Origin: an uncultured Bacteroidales bacterium
GTDB taxonomy: Bacteria; Bacteroidota; Bacteroidia; Bacteroidales; UBA932
Assembly (NCBI GenBank): GCA_900545245.1
Contig: UQYV01000039.1
Coordinates: 1 to 32,124, forward strand
Length of the DNA: 32,124 nt
Reading direction: 5' to 3'
The position numbers and the translations under genes were made by a program. The notes beneath the pieces were generated by a model. The model ran no database searches and was not told the origin of the DNA. It worked only from the letters and a program-made list of their open reading frames with translations. The stretch's first letter is position 1. Each line of letters opens with the position of its first letter. This document shows positions 7,723 to 16,627 of this stretch, piece by piece.

Positions 7723-8538
7723 ATGAAAATGATGAAAAAAATATATTTTATACTGCCGGCTCTCGCACTGATGATGCTTCTGCCTGCCGTGGCATCAGCG
7801 CAGACGGACAAAAAGGACGTGCGGCGCGGCAACCGCGACTATCGGAAACAGAATTGGAAGGAAGCCGAGATCGACTATAGAAAGGCTCTTGTGAAGGACT
7901 CTATGTCAGTGGCGGCCAATTGCAATCTCGCTGCGGACCTCTACAGACAGGGTGACGCTCAGGGAGCGATGAAATCGATGCAGAAAATTGAACAGGGCGC
8001 GCTTGAGGGAGGCCATGGTGCTGACTACTACTATAATCTCGGAGATATGGCGCTCGCGGCAAAGGATTACAAGACGGCTGTCGATGCCTTTGCAAAGTCT
8101 CTTCTTATGCGTCCGGACGACCTTGATGCGAAGGAGAACTATATCTATGCCCGCAAGATGCTTGAAAACCAGCAGCAGAACGGAGGGGGTGGCGGACAGG
8201 GCGACCAGAATAAGGACGACCAGAACAAAGATCAGCAAAGCCAGGATAATCAGGACCAGAACCAGAATCAGGACAACAACGACAAGAACAGTCAGGACAA
8301 GAATGACAACGGTGACGGGCAGAACGACGACCGCAATCAGGACAACAACGACGGCGGTCAGCAGCCCCCGCAGGACAATCGTGACGGGCAGGGACAGCCT
8401 CAGGAGCAGAAGATAAGTCCACAGGCGGCCCAACAGATGCTCCAAGCCATTCAGGCCAAGGAAAAGGAGACCCAGGACAAGGTCAACAAGGAAAAGGCAG
8501 CAATGGTCAGGTCCCGTCAAAAGGAAAAGAACTGGTAG
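7723..8538 (+). CDS. batC: BatC-like TPR protein with Asp/Asn/Gln-rich tail
   Basis: The 271-residue protein has a signal peptide (ends ...PAVASAQ), followed by tetratricopeptide repeats (about 30-150; VAANCNLAADLYRQGDAQGA, YYYNLGDMALAAKDYKTA). From about residue 153 to 230 it turns into a low-complexity stretch made almost entirely of Asp, Asn, Gln, Lys and Gly, and ends with a charged helix. The start at 7723 is chosen because it begins the signal peptide; the longer frame back to 7579 overlaps batB. TPR-plus-acidic-tail proteins at this operon position are annotated BatC. It is presumably periplasmic and scaffolds the other Bat proteins. Confidence 0.85.
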   Translation: MKMMKKIYFILPALALMMLLPAVASAQTDKKDVRRGNRDYRKQNWKEAEIDYRKALVKDSMSVAANCNLAADLYRQGDAQGAMKSMQKIEQGALEGGHGADYYYNLGDMALAAKDYKTAVDAFAKSLLMRPDDLDAKENYIYARKMLENQQQNGGGGGQGDQNKDDQNKDQQSQDNQDQNQNQDNNDKNSQDKNDNGDGQNDDRNQDNNDGGQQPPQDNRDGQGQPQEQKISPQAAQQMLQAIQAKEKETQDKVNKEKAAMVRSRQKEKNW

Positions 8539-8556
8539 TAAGAGGATATATATGAT

Positions 8557-11259
8557 ATGATGAGGAAATTATTTGCAGGCATACTTTGGGCGTTTGCAGC
8601 GGTGACGGCAGCAGCACAGACGTCAATTCAAGTTCAGACCCACAATGTAGTGGATCTGAACGAGCAGTTTAACGTAACCTTCGTTATAGAGGGAGAGAAC
8701 TCCGCCTCGGACTTTAGTTGGGAGTGTCCGGCGGACTTTGACCTTGTTTGGGGACCGCAGAAGAGTTCTTCTTCAAGCATCAGCATAATCAATGGCAAAC
8801 GTACTGCATCAAGGCAGGTGTCCTACACCTACATACTTATGCCTAAGTCAGCGGGGGAGTTCACGCTTCCTTCTGCATCTGCAAAGGTCAAAGGCAGTGA
8901 GATAGTTTCACGTCCGGTGACCATTTCCGTGGTCAGACAGAACAATCCGTCATCGTCCCAGTCATCGACCAGCCCGCAGTCCGGCTCGAACGGCGTTCCT
9001 TCAGATCCGAGCGCAGCCGGTGGCTCGGGAGCAAGGCAGAACGGAAGCGGCGTTGGACGCGCGGGAGAAACATCCACGGGTGAGATAATCCTCAGTCTCT
9101 CTCTTGACAGAACCAATGTCGTTGTCGGACAGCCTATTAACGCGACGCTCAAAATTTATCAGAGGGCCAATCTCTCCGGATTCGAGAATGCTAACTTCCC
9201 ATCATTCACAGGGTTCTGGAGTCAAGAGATAGAGGCCCCGACAAACATCGAGTTCACACGGGAGACCTACAACGGGAAAATCTACGATGCAGCCGTGCTC
9301 CGTCGCTATGTGCTTATCCCTCAGCAGACAGGCAAATTGACCATTGACCCTGCCGAGCTCGTGTGCCTTGTCAATGTCAGGGTGCAGTCGCGTACCGGAA
9401 GCATCTTTGACGGCTTTTTTGACGACTACACGACGGTGAGGAAAAAAGTCTCCTCAAGTGCCGTTACAGTAAATGTGTCTCCGCTTCCGGCCGGTGCCCC
9501 GGCATCGTTCGGCGGTGGTGTGGGCAAGTTCGGCATAAGCGCAAAACTCGCCAAGGACAACCTGAAGGCTCATGAAGCCAATTCTTTGATAATCACCGTC
9601 TCGGGCCGTGGCAATGTTTCCCTCCTCGGGGCTCCGAAGGTCAGCTTCCCTCTTGACATGGAAGTCTATGACACGAAGATTACGGACAAAAGTGCCAAAG
9701 GCTCCATTTCCGGATCCAAAGAATTCGAGTATCCTTTCATTCCGCGCAGCCCAGGAGAGTTCACAATTGAGCCGATTCAGTACAGCTACTATGACGTCGA
9801 GGCCGGGCGTTATGTCACGGTGCAGACGCAGCCGATAAACTTCACGGTCGAAAAAGGCGCTGACATTCCGTCCGGAGGCGCGGTAGTTTCAGGAGTTCAG
9901 CAGAACGACGTCCGCAGTCTCGGTCAGGACATCCGGTTCATATCCACAAAGCCGACACGGCTTTCGGAAAAGGGCCACTTCTTTGTAGGCTCTGCTGTTT
10001 TTGTTGCGGTCTGCCTCCTTATTCTCCTTGTCTCAGCTCTTTGCTGGTTCGCTTTCCGGAGAATGGCGGCAAGACGTGCCGATGTTGTCGGCAACAGAAA
10101 CAGAAAGGCCACAAAGAAAGCTCTGAAGCAACTCAAGACTGCTTCCGTGTTCCTCAAACAGACTCTCTACACGGCATTCTATGAGGAACTTCACAAAGCT
10201 TTGCTCGGTTTCATCGCCGACAAGCTGAACATTCCGATGTCCGAACTGAACAAGGAAAACATCTCTGCAAGGCTTACCGAAGGCGGTGTGCCGGAAGATA
10301 CTGTGACGGCCTTCGTTGGACTCATAGATGACTGTGAGTTCGCCCGTTATTCACCGTCATCCGGAAACGAGGCAATGCAGGCTCACTACGAAAAGGCTGC
10401 CGAGCTTATATCTACAATTGACTCTTCTATGAAATCAGGAAAGAAAATGCCCGTGGCCGGTGTGGCCACTATGGTCGTCATACTCGCACTGATATCGTTC
10501 CCGATGCGGGCGCAGGAACAGCCTCTCCAGACTTCTCCGGAGGTCTCGGCTGAAGAGCAGAAGGAATACCCGCAGCAACTTTGGGAGAAGGCCAATGCCG
10601 CTTACTCGGATGGACGCTGGGAAGATGCCGCGTCCGGGTACGAGATGATAGTCTCTCTCGGTCTGGAATCCCCTCAACTCTACTACAATGCCGGCAACGC
10701 ATGGTTCAAGGCCGACAATCTCGGCAAGGCAATCGTGAACTACGAGCGCGCCCTCAAGATAGACCCGTCATATTCGGATGCCCGCTACAATCTGGAGTTC
10801 GCGAACAGCCGCACGCAGGACCGCATAGATGCCGTTCCGGAATTTGTCCTGAAGACATGGACTCTGAGGCTCTGCTACCTTCTCGACTCCGATGCTTGGG
10901 CAATCATATTCATAGTATTCCTCGTTCTTGTCTGCGCGATGCTGCTGCTTTTCTTCCTCGCTCCCACGACAGCTTGGAAACGCGCCGGGTTCATTACAGC
11001 AATAGTCTGCTTCCTGTTTGGGGGCGCGGCTCTCGGCTTTTCGCTTCACCAGAAGGACGACTATTTCCTTCGCGACGAGGCTATAGTGATGAAGCCGGTC
11101 ATATCCACGAAATCCTCTCCGGATGGAAAGATGGACCTGTTCATACTCCACGAAGGCACGAAAGTGAAGATAATCGACTCTGTCGGAACGTGGACGAATG
11201 TCGAGATTTCTGACGGACGGCAGGGTTGGGTTCAGTCCGGCGACATAGAAATAATTTAG
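8557..11259 (+). CDS. BatD-BatE fusion protein
   Basis: This 900-residue protein joins two proteins that are usually separate. Residues 1-510 are BatD-like: a signal peptide ending in TAAAQ, Ig-like beta regions with a Ser/Gly-rich linker (about 130-165), and a transmembrane helix near 477-503. A cytoplasmic helical part follows (about 515-620). At Met625 a second signal-peptide-like stretch begins (MKSGKKMPVAG, hydrophobic core, FPMRAQ, ending about 652). Then come TPRs (about 668-760), two membrane helices (about 775-800 and 806-826) and a C-terminal SH3-like domain ending GWVQSGDIEII, the BatE plan. It ends the bat operon; no obvious terminator follows. Confidence 0.85.
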   Translation: MMRKLFAGILWAFAAVTAAAQTSIQVQTHNVVDLNEQFNVTFVIEGENSASDFSWECPADFDLVWGPQKSSSSSISIINGKRTASRQVSYTYILMPKSAGEFTLPSASAKVKGSEIVSRPVTISVVRQNNPSSSQSSTSPQSGSNGVPSDPSAAGGSGARQNGSGVGRAGETSTGEIILSLSLDRTNVVVGQPINATLKIYQRANLSGFENANFPSFTGFWSQEIEAPTNIEFTRETYNGKIYDAAVLRRYVLIPQQTGKLTIDPAELVCLVNVRVQSRTGSIFDGFFDDYTTVRKKVSSSAVTVNVSPLPAGAPASFGGGVGKFGISAKLAKDNLKAHEANSLIITVSGRGNVSLLGAPKVSFPLDMEVYDTKITDKSAKGSISGSKEFEYPFIPRSPGEFTIEPIQYSYYDVEAGRYVTVQTQPINFTVEKGADIPSGGAVVSGVQQNDVRSLGQDIRFISTKPTRLSEKGHFFVGSAVFVAVCLLILLVSALCWFAFRRMAARRADVVGNRNRKATKKALKQLKTASVFLKQTLYTAFYEELHKALLGFIADKLNIPMSELNKENISARLTEGGVPEDTVTAFVGLIDDCEFARYSPSSGNEAMQAHYEKAAELISTIDSSMKSGKKMPVAGVATMVVILALISFPMRAQEQPLQTSPEVSAEEQKEYPQQLWEKANAAYSDGRWEDAASGYEMIVSLGLESPQLYYNAGNAWFKADNLGKAIVNYERALKIDPSYSDARYNLEFANSRTQDRIDAVPEFVLKTWTLRLCYLLDSDAWAIIFIVFLVLVCAMLLLFFLAPTTAWKRAGFITAIVCFLFGGAALGFSLHQKDDYFLRDEAIVMKPVISTKSSPDGKMDLFILHEGTKVKIIDSVGTWTNVEISDGRQGWVQSGDIEII

Positions 11260-11315
11260 CAAAATCTGCAATTATTTTAGGGTTTGGCTCAAATGTTCCC
11301 GAATAAGGGGCTCTA

Positions 11316-11350
11316 TTTGTTGCGGCATCGCCGGTAAAGTCGTAAATTTG
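11316..11350 (+). promoter_or_regulatory. probable promoter of the beta-galactosidase gene
   Basis: TAAATTTG (11343-11350) fits TAnnTTTG. A TTTGTTG stretch begins at 11316; counted from its TTG at 11320-11322 the spacer is 20 nt. Transcription would start near 11355, about 20 nt before the ATG. It suggests this gene is transcribed separately from the bat operon. Confidence 0.5.
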
Positions 11351-11373
11351 GGAAAATTTTAATAATTAATAAC

Positions 11374-14300
11374 ATGTCAATGAAGCGTAAGTTTTCAACA
11401 CTTCTGTGTGTTCTTGTTGGAGCGATGGCTCTCGGAACGAATGTTTCCGCGAAGGAAAAGACATCCGTGGAATTTTGGAAAGACCCTAATCTGAATGAGG
11501 TTAACCGCCTCCCGATGACTACCACGTTCGCGACCGACGGGCTGAAGCTCAGTTTGAGCGGGCTCTGGAAGTTTAATTTTAACAAAGATCTGAACACTCG
11601 TCCGACCGATTTCTATCGTGATGGTTACGACGATTCGCAGTGGGGTACGATTCCGGTTCCCGGGCTTTGGGATCTGAATGGTTATTGTGATCCTATTTAT
11701 GTGAACACTCCATATCCTTGGGATGGCCATTTCCCCAACACTCCTCCGATTGTACCGGACGAGCACAACTATGTGGGACAGTATCGCCACAACTTCTTTC
11801 TCGGTGAGGAGTGGAAGGGACAGGACATAGTCCTGCATATCGGTTCGGCCACTTCAAACGTGAAGGTCTGGGTGAACGGAAAGGAAGTCGGCTACAGCGA
11901 GGACTCCAAGCTTGAAGCCCGTTTTGACATTACTAAATTTGTGAAACTTGGCGAGAATACCATCGCTCTTGAGATTTTCCGCTGGTGCGACGGTACCTAT
12001 GTGGAATGTCAGGATTTCTGGAGATATGCCGGAATTGCCCGTGACATCTATGTGTTCTCCCGTGCAAAGCAGAGAATAGAGAATATTCATGTGAGCGGCG
12101 ATGCTGACGGACGCTACAGCATTGTTGCCGAGACCACTTCCGGCGTGGCTAAGGTCCGTTGGCAGATTGTTGATGCCGCTGGAGAGATTGCCGCATCGGG
12201 CGATGCTTCGGTGAACGTGAAGGACAAGTCCGGGAACGGCTTTTCTTGTGCGAGGGTTGAGGGCGGTCTTCCTGCTGCCAGACTTTGGACAGCTGAGACT
12301 CCGAACCTCTATACTCTTGAACTCATTGCCTTGAACAAAAAGGGAGTGGAGACCCAGACCGCATCTCTCAAGTTTGGATTCAGAACTGTGGAAATCAGTG
12401 GTGGACAACTGCTTGTGAATGGTCAGCCGGTGCTCATCAAAGGTGTCAACCGTCACGAAATGAACGCCTACAAGGGTTATGTGGTGTCACCTGCCGATAT
12501 GGAGAGGGATATCCTCATAATGAAGCAACTGAACTTCAATGCTGTGCGCACTTGCCACTATCCTGACGATCCCCTTTGGTATGACCTCTGCGACAAATAC
12601 GGACTTTATGTTGTTGACGAGGCTAATATCGAGGGACATGGAATGGGATATGGCCCGGAGGCCCTTGCAAAGAACCCTGACTATCACAAGACTATAGTCG
12701 AGAGAGTGCAGCGCATGGTTCAGCGCGACTACAATCATCCGTCGGTGATTATATGGAGTCTCGGTAACGAGACCGGTGCAGGGCAGAACTTCTTCGATGC
12801 CTATGACTGGCTTAAGGCGTGGGATGAGACCCGCCCTGTGCAGTATGAACGTAATGTCTACGAAAAACCGAACTATAAGGGGACAGACATTGTCTGCCCT
12901 ATGTATTGGGACTACAAACAGTGCGAGAACTATGTAAAGGGCAATCCGGACAAGCCTCTCATTCAGTGCGAGTATGCTCACGCCATGGGTAACTCTGTCG
13001 GCGGATTCAAGGAATACTGGGATCTCATCCGCAAGTATCCTCACTATCAGGGTGGCTTCATCTGGGACTTTGTGGATCAGGCCGTGTGGTGGCCGGTTGA
13101 TGCGGAGAAATATGGTACTGATCACATCTTCGCGTTTGGCGGCGACTTCAACGATTACGACCCTACCAACGAATCGTTCAACTGCAACGGAGTCATCGCC
13201 TCTGACCGCAGTCTTCATCCTCATGCCTATGAAATTGCATATCAGCAGCGCAGCATCCTCACTTCCTCACCTGCGGAACAGGCACTTGATGGCAAGGTGG
13301 ACATTTTCAATGAGAATTTCTTCATTGACCTTTCCAGATACGAACTTTCATGGACTGTTGAATGTGACGGCGAAGCTGTTCTCAGCGGTCATGCTTCGGA
13401 GGAACTCGCCATTGCGCCTCAGAACAGCAGCAAAGTGAATCTCGGCTATACGGCCGCTGACGTGGTCGATGCCTGTGGAGGCTCTTTAGACGGCCATGAT
13501 GTCTACCTCAATGTCCGTTACACTCTCAAGAAGAAAGACGGCATACTTCCGGCAGACAGTGAAGTTGCCTACGATCAGATTTGCATTGCCTCCGCTCCGA
13601 ACGCGGCATACGTTCCGGAAGTTCACTCTTTCCGCATCGCCGATGGCGAGACTACTGTTTCTTTCTATGGAATAATGCCTTATGAAGGAGTGCTTGCTGA
13701 GCGTGGTGACGTGTGGAAAGCCACGTTCGACAAGACTACCGGTGCGCTGATAAGTTATACGCTCAACGATAGACCGCTCCTGTCGCAGCCTCTTGAACCT
13801 TGCCTGTGGCGTGCGGCGACCGAAAATGACATGGGCGCGAACTACAGGGGTAAGAAGCTCCCTGAGTCGCAGAAACTCTGGCGTGACGCCGAGTATAAGG
13901 CTGTTTCGTTCACATTCGAAGACAAGGGAGACTTCGTTCTTGTCACGACGGAATATGCACCGATTGGTGAGGCGGCGAAGATTGCTGTCACATACAGCAT
14001 ATATGGCGACGGTGCGATTTCAGTCAGCGAATCCCTCAAGGATGCCGGCAAATTGGCTGAAGCTCCGATTTTGAACCGCTTCGGAATGCGCCTCGCGATG
14101 CCTGGAGAGTTCTCCAATGTCGAGTTTTTCGGCAACGGACCTTTTGAAAACTACAGTGACCGCAACTCGGCAGCCCTTATGGGACATTATGTGCAGAGGG
14201 TTGAGGACCAATATCATTACGGCTATGTCCGTCCGCAGGAATCCGGAACGAAGACTCAGCTCAAGTGGTTCCGCGTCCTGAACGACAACGGCACGGGCCT

Positions 14301-14574
14301 GGAGATTTCTTCTGACGCTCCGTTCTCCGCATCAGCACTCCCGTTCTCGACCGAGCAATTGGATTGCGCAAAGAGCGGCACACGTCATTCCCTCAAGTTG
14401 AAGGCTATTGCGTTCGAGAATCAGCGCTGCAACGGACTGACATGGGTTAACTTTGATCTCGTTCAGATGGGACTCGGCTGCGTTGACTCATGGTCGCATC
14501 TTCCGCGCACCGAATACCTTGTCAAGCCGCAGGAAATGACGTTCAACTATGTCATAAGGCCGGTGGAGAACTGA
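11374..14574 (+). CDS. secreted GH2 beta-galactosidase
   Basis: The 1066-residue protein is a LacZ-type glycoside hydrolase family 2 enzyme that would release terminal beta-linked galactose. A signal peptide (MSMKRKFSTLLCVLVGAMAL, cleaved near NVSA) places it in the periplasm or beyond. The jelly-roll sugar-binding domain (about 45-240), Ig-like domain, TIM barrel (about 345-620) and C-terminal beta-galactosidase small-chain domain (about 770-1062) are in the normal order. The acid/base is Glu466 in SLGNETGAG, and the nucleophile is Glu533 in QCEYAHAMGN. Length matches full-length LacZ. It converges on the fur-like gene with 4 bp between stops. It may serve the nearby glycan locus, but that link is inferred from position only. 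Confidence 0.95.
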   Translation: MSMKRKFSTLLCVLVGAMALGTNVSAKEKTSVEFWKDPNLNEVNRLPMTTTFATDGLKLSLSGLWKFNFNKDLNTRPTDFYRDGYDDSQWGTIPVPGLWDLNGYCDPIYVNTPYPWDGHFPNTPPIVPDEHNYVGQYRHNFFLGEEWKGQDIVLHIGSATSNVKVWVNGKEVGYSEDSKLEARFDITKFVKLGENTIALEIFRWCDGTYVECQDFWRYAGIARDIYVFSRAKQRIENIHVSGDADGRYSIVAETTSGVAKVRWQIVDAAGEIAASGDASVNVKDKSGNGFSCARVEGGLPAARLWTAETPNLYTLELIALNKKGVETQTASLKFGFRTVEISGGQLLVNGQPVLIKGVNRHEMNAYKGYVVSPADMERDILIMKQLNFNAVRTCHYPDDPLWYDLCDKYGLYVVDEANIEGHGMGYGPEALAKNPDYHKTIVERVQRMVQRDYNHPSVIIWSLGNETGAGQNFFDAYDWLKAWDETRPVQYERNVYEKPNYKGTDIVCPMYWDYKQCENYVKGNPDKPLIQCEYAHAMGNSVGGFKEYWDLIRKYPHYQGGFIWDFVDQAVWWPVDAEKYGTDHIFAFGGDFNDYDPTNESFNCNGVIASDRSLHPHAYEIAYQQRSILTSSPAEQALDGKVDIFNENFFIDLSRYELSWTVECDGEAVLSGHASEELAIAPQNSSKVNLGYTAADVVDACGGSLDGHDVYLNVRYTLKKKDGILPADSEVAYDQICIASAPNAAYVPEVHSFRIADGETTVSFYGIMPYEGVLAERGDVWKATFDKTTGALISYTLNDRPLLSQPLEPCLWRAATENDMGANYRGKKLPESQKLWRDAEYKAVSFTFEDKGDFVLVTTEYAPIGEAAKIAVTYSIYGDGAISVSESLKDAGKLAEAPILNRFGMRLAMPGEFSNVEFFGNGPFENYSDRNSAALMGHYVQRVEDQYHYGYVRPQESGTKTQLKWFRVLNDNGTGLEISSDAPFSASALPFSTEQLDCAKSGTRHSLKLKAIAFENQRCNGLTWVNFDLVQMGLGCVDSWSHLPRTEYLVKPQEMTFNYVIRPVEN

Positions 14575-14578
14575 GAAG

Positions 14579-14992
14579 CTATTTGCAGCGGGGACAGATT
14601 CCCTTGATGACAAATGAGTAGGCGCGCGGTTCAAAGCCTTCCGGCACCTGCATCCAGTCGAGGTTGATGTGTTCCATGCAGTAGGAGCGGTGGCATCGCT
14701 CACAATAGAAATGAATATGTGCATCGTGGTGGTCGCAATGGCCTTCCTCGGTGCACAATTCGTAATTTATGATCCCTCGTCCATCCTCAAATGAGTGCAC
14801 GAGATCCTTCTCCAAAAACAGTGTCAGTGTCCTGAACACGCTGGACTTGTCCATGGACTCAATCTGGGTCTCAAGGTCGGTGAGACTCATCGGATGTCCG
14901 GCCTCTCCGAGCGCCTTAAGTACGAGTATCCTATTTGCAGTCGGCCGTATTCCTTTGGCTTCCAGCCGTTCTTCTGTTTCGTGTGTGTGCAT
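14579..14992 (-). CDS. Fur-family transcriptional regulator
   Basis: The 137-residue protein has the Fur fold: a winged helix (GIRPTANRILVLKALGEAGHPMSLTDLE, then SSVFRTLTLF) followed by a metal-binding dimerisation domain rich in His and Cys (CDHHDAHIHFYCERC and the C-terminal ICPRC). The two CxxC pairs are the structural zinc site of the family. Which metal or signal it senses (iron, zinc, peroxide) cannot be decided. The ATG at 14992 is chosen; a GTG at 15037 would add 15 residues without family resemblance. A TATTTTTG element (15061-15068, minus) about 70 nt upstream suggests its own promoter, although it is co-directional with the ROK gene. Confidence 0.88.
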   Translation of the reverse strand: MHTHETEERLEAKGIRPTANRILVLKALGEAGHPMSLTDLETQIESMDKSSVFRTLTLFLEKDLVHSFEDGRGIINYELCTEEGHCDHHDAHIHFYCERCHRSYCMEHINLDWMQVPEGFEPRAYSFVIKGICPRCK

Positions 14993-15060
14993 GTCGAGAC
15001 TGTCTTTGCATCGTCGGCAGGACCTTGGAGCGTCCACTGCCCATCGCCTGCCTGTTGGTG

Positions 15061-15068
15061 CAAAAATA
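15061..15068 (-). promoter_or_regulatory. possible -7 element of the fur-like gene
   Basis: TATTTTTG on the minus strand fits TAnnTTTG and lies in the gap between the ROK stop (15090) and the fur-like ATG (14992). No convincing -33 box is visible 19-21 nt upstream. Confidence 0.35.
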
Positions 15069-15089
15069 GCAATTTTGTCCGATTCTTAT

Positions 15090-16303
15090 TCAGATTTCGT
15101 CCGCGAAGCGATATCTTCCGAGCAGACACGCTCCGAGGACACCGGTCTTGTCTGGGTTTTCTGCCTGTATGATGCGGACATTCTTATACATGAGCTTCAG
15201 CGAAAACTTCCGGACGCTGGACTTGATTGCCTCGAAGAAGTAGATACTGTCGCGGCTCAGTACCCCACTGAGAATGACTGCTTCTGGGTTGAAGAGATTT
15301 ATAAGGTTGGCGATCTGCTTGCCAAGTTCCATCCCCATTTTCTCGATTATGTCTATACACAGCGGGTCTTCCCTGTTAATCGCCGAGATGATGTCGGAGG
15401 GCGTGAGTTCATTGCCGTTCGCTATCCTGTTTCGTAGTATGCTCGCCTCGCCGTTCTTTATCCGCTCTGTGAGATGCCTCTGCATGGCCATTCCTGAGAC
15501 CTCGGTCTCCAGGCACCCTTTCTTTCCACAGTGACAGATTATTTCGTTGTTGTAGACATTCATATGTCCGAACTCTCCGGCATACCCGTTGCTCCCGCAG
15601 TATACCTCCCCGTTTAACACGATTCCGAGCCCCAGACCCCAGTTTACGTTGACAAGCAGAAAGTTTTTGAGGCTGTCCTTGTTGTAGAGGCTGAGTTCTC
15701 CGAAGGTCATTGCCCTGGTATTATTCTCGATGATTACTCTCAGTCCCGTCTTTTCGCTCAAGGTCTCAGCGAGCGGAGTGTCGTCTCCTTCAAAGTTGAA
15801 TGCGCTATGACTAATTCCAGCGTTTGTGTCTATCCTTCCGGAAATGCTGAAGCACACAAAGGAAATCTTGTCCTTGTCAATTCCGAGATTGTCTATGAAA
15901 GAAAGGGTTTTGCTGCACATTTCTTCCATGTAGGGGGGGTATTGCTATAGATAAAATCCAGGCATTCGTCCTCGGCGATGACGTTTCCTGAAAGATCCAT
16001 CGCGCACATCTGCAGCGCGTGGCTTTGGATGTCCACACCGACAAAATATCTCGCGTCGGAGCAGGTCTTGTATACCATCGGCTTCTTGCCCCTGTTTAGG
16101 CTCTTCTTTCCGGCAGCCGTAACGAGGCCCTGATCCATGAGTGTGTTGATGTATTTTGTCACTGTCGGGACGCTGTAGCCGCAGTGTTCTGAAATGTCCG
16201 AAATCATCATCCTTCCGCTGTCCATTAGGCATCGTAGGATACTCTTTCTTATCTCTCTTGCCTTGCCCGGTCTCTCGCTTTCCGATAATTTCCCTGTATC
16301 CAT
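15090..16303 (-). pseudogene. ROK-family transcriptional repressor, split by a frameshift
   Basis: Two frames together make one ROK (NagC/XylR-type) repressor. The first (16303 down to about 15940) has an N-terminal winged helix (about 15-75; ISDISEHCGYSVPTVTKYIN) and the start of the sugar-kinase-like domain. The second (to 15090) carries the rest, including ENNTRAMTFGE and the zinc motif CHCGKKGCLE. The break is at a run of seven C on the coding strand (G at 15933-15939); one more C would join them as ...TPPYMEEM... into a normal-length protein of about 404 aa. The left frame alone ends at 15893. It lies divergent from susC and is the likely regulator of that locus. Alternatives are phase variation, a recent loss of function or a sequencing error. 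Confidence 0.85.
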
Positions 16304-16331
16304 ATTTTCCTCGTTTTTCGTTTGTATCGGG

Positions 16332-16361
16332 TAAAGTTATATAAAGTCGTTGCGAAAACAA
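16332..16361 (-). promoter_or_regulatory. probable promoter of the ROK gene
   Basis: On the minus strand TTG (16361-16359) is followed after 19 nt by TAACTTTA (16339-16332), one mismatch from TAnnTTTG. The start would be about 20-25 nt upstream of the ROK ATG at 16303. The repeat box at 16364-16378 abuts the -33 region, so a repressor bound there could autoregulate the gene. Confidence 0.45.
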
Positions 16362-16363
16362 TA

Positions 16364-16378
16364 AAATAAAATGATTTA
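16364..16378. promoter_or_regulatory. candidate ROK operator, box 1
   Basis: AAATAAAATGATTTA here is identical to 16407-16421, with start-to-start distance 43 bp (about four helical turns). AT-rich operators with spaced A/T half-sites are typical of NagC/Mlc-type ROK repressors. This box touches the ROK promoter. Function is inferred from position and repetition. Confidence 0.5.
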
Positions 16379-16405
16379 ATTGTTTTGGCGGTCAATTTCT
16401 TTGTG

Positions 16406-16421
16406 TAAATAAAATGATTTA
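16406..16421. promoter_or_regulatory. candidate ROK operator, box 2
   Basis: Second copy of the 15-bp box, with one extra T that makes a perfect TAAAT-N6-ATTTA inverted repeat. It lies between the ROK promoter and the susC promoter. Two sites in helical phase would suit looping by a ROK dimer or tetramer; this is inference. Confidence 0.5.
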
Positions 16422-16516
16422 TTAATAAACATATTGTCACTCTTTGTTAATTAAGTGGTTTTTAATAATTTATAATTGGGCATGTCCTTGTGAGTAAATA
16501 AAGTTTTAGTGACTTT

Positions 16517-16547
16517 TTGTTTGTTGGATTATAGAAAATATCTTGCG
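16517..16547 (+). promoter_or_regulatory. probable susC promoter
   Basis: TTTG (16517-16520) is followed after 19 nt by TATCTTGC (16540-16547), near the TAnnTTTG consensus. The start would be about 16552, leaving a leader of some 75 nt before the susC ATG at 16628. Confidence 0.5.
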
Positions 16548-16627
16548 TCCGTTTTCTAAGGCGAAAATTTGAAGAATTATTAAAAATATCCTCTGCAGGA
16601 AAAAACTAATAACTAAATCAACAGACA

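Larger units (their letters stand above)
16304..16627. other. divergent intergenic region between ROK and susC
   Basis: This 324-bp gap has no gene. It is strongly AT-rich, unlike the flanking genes. It contains promoter-like elements in both directions and two identical 15-bp boxes. The region 16440-16515 is AT-rich without a motif I can name. Confidence 0.8.

Noticed and set aside
7906..8520. Leucine/valine-rich 204-aa frame opposite batC
   Set aside because: It is the complement of the Asp/Asn/Gln low-complexity tail and looks hydrophobic only for that reason.
11260..11373. Terminator after the bat operon
   Set aside because: No stable hairpin with T run is visible between the BatD-BatE stop and the beta-galactosidase promoter.
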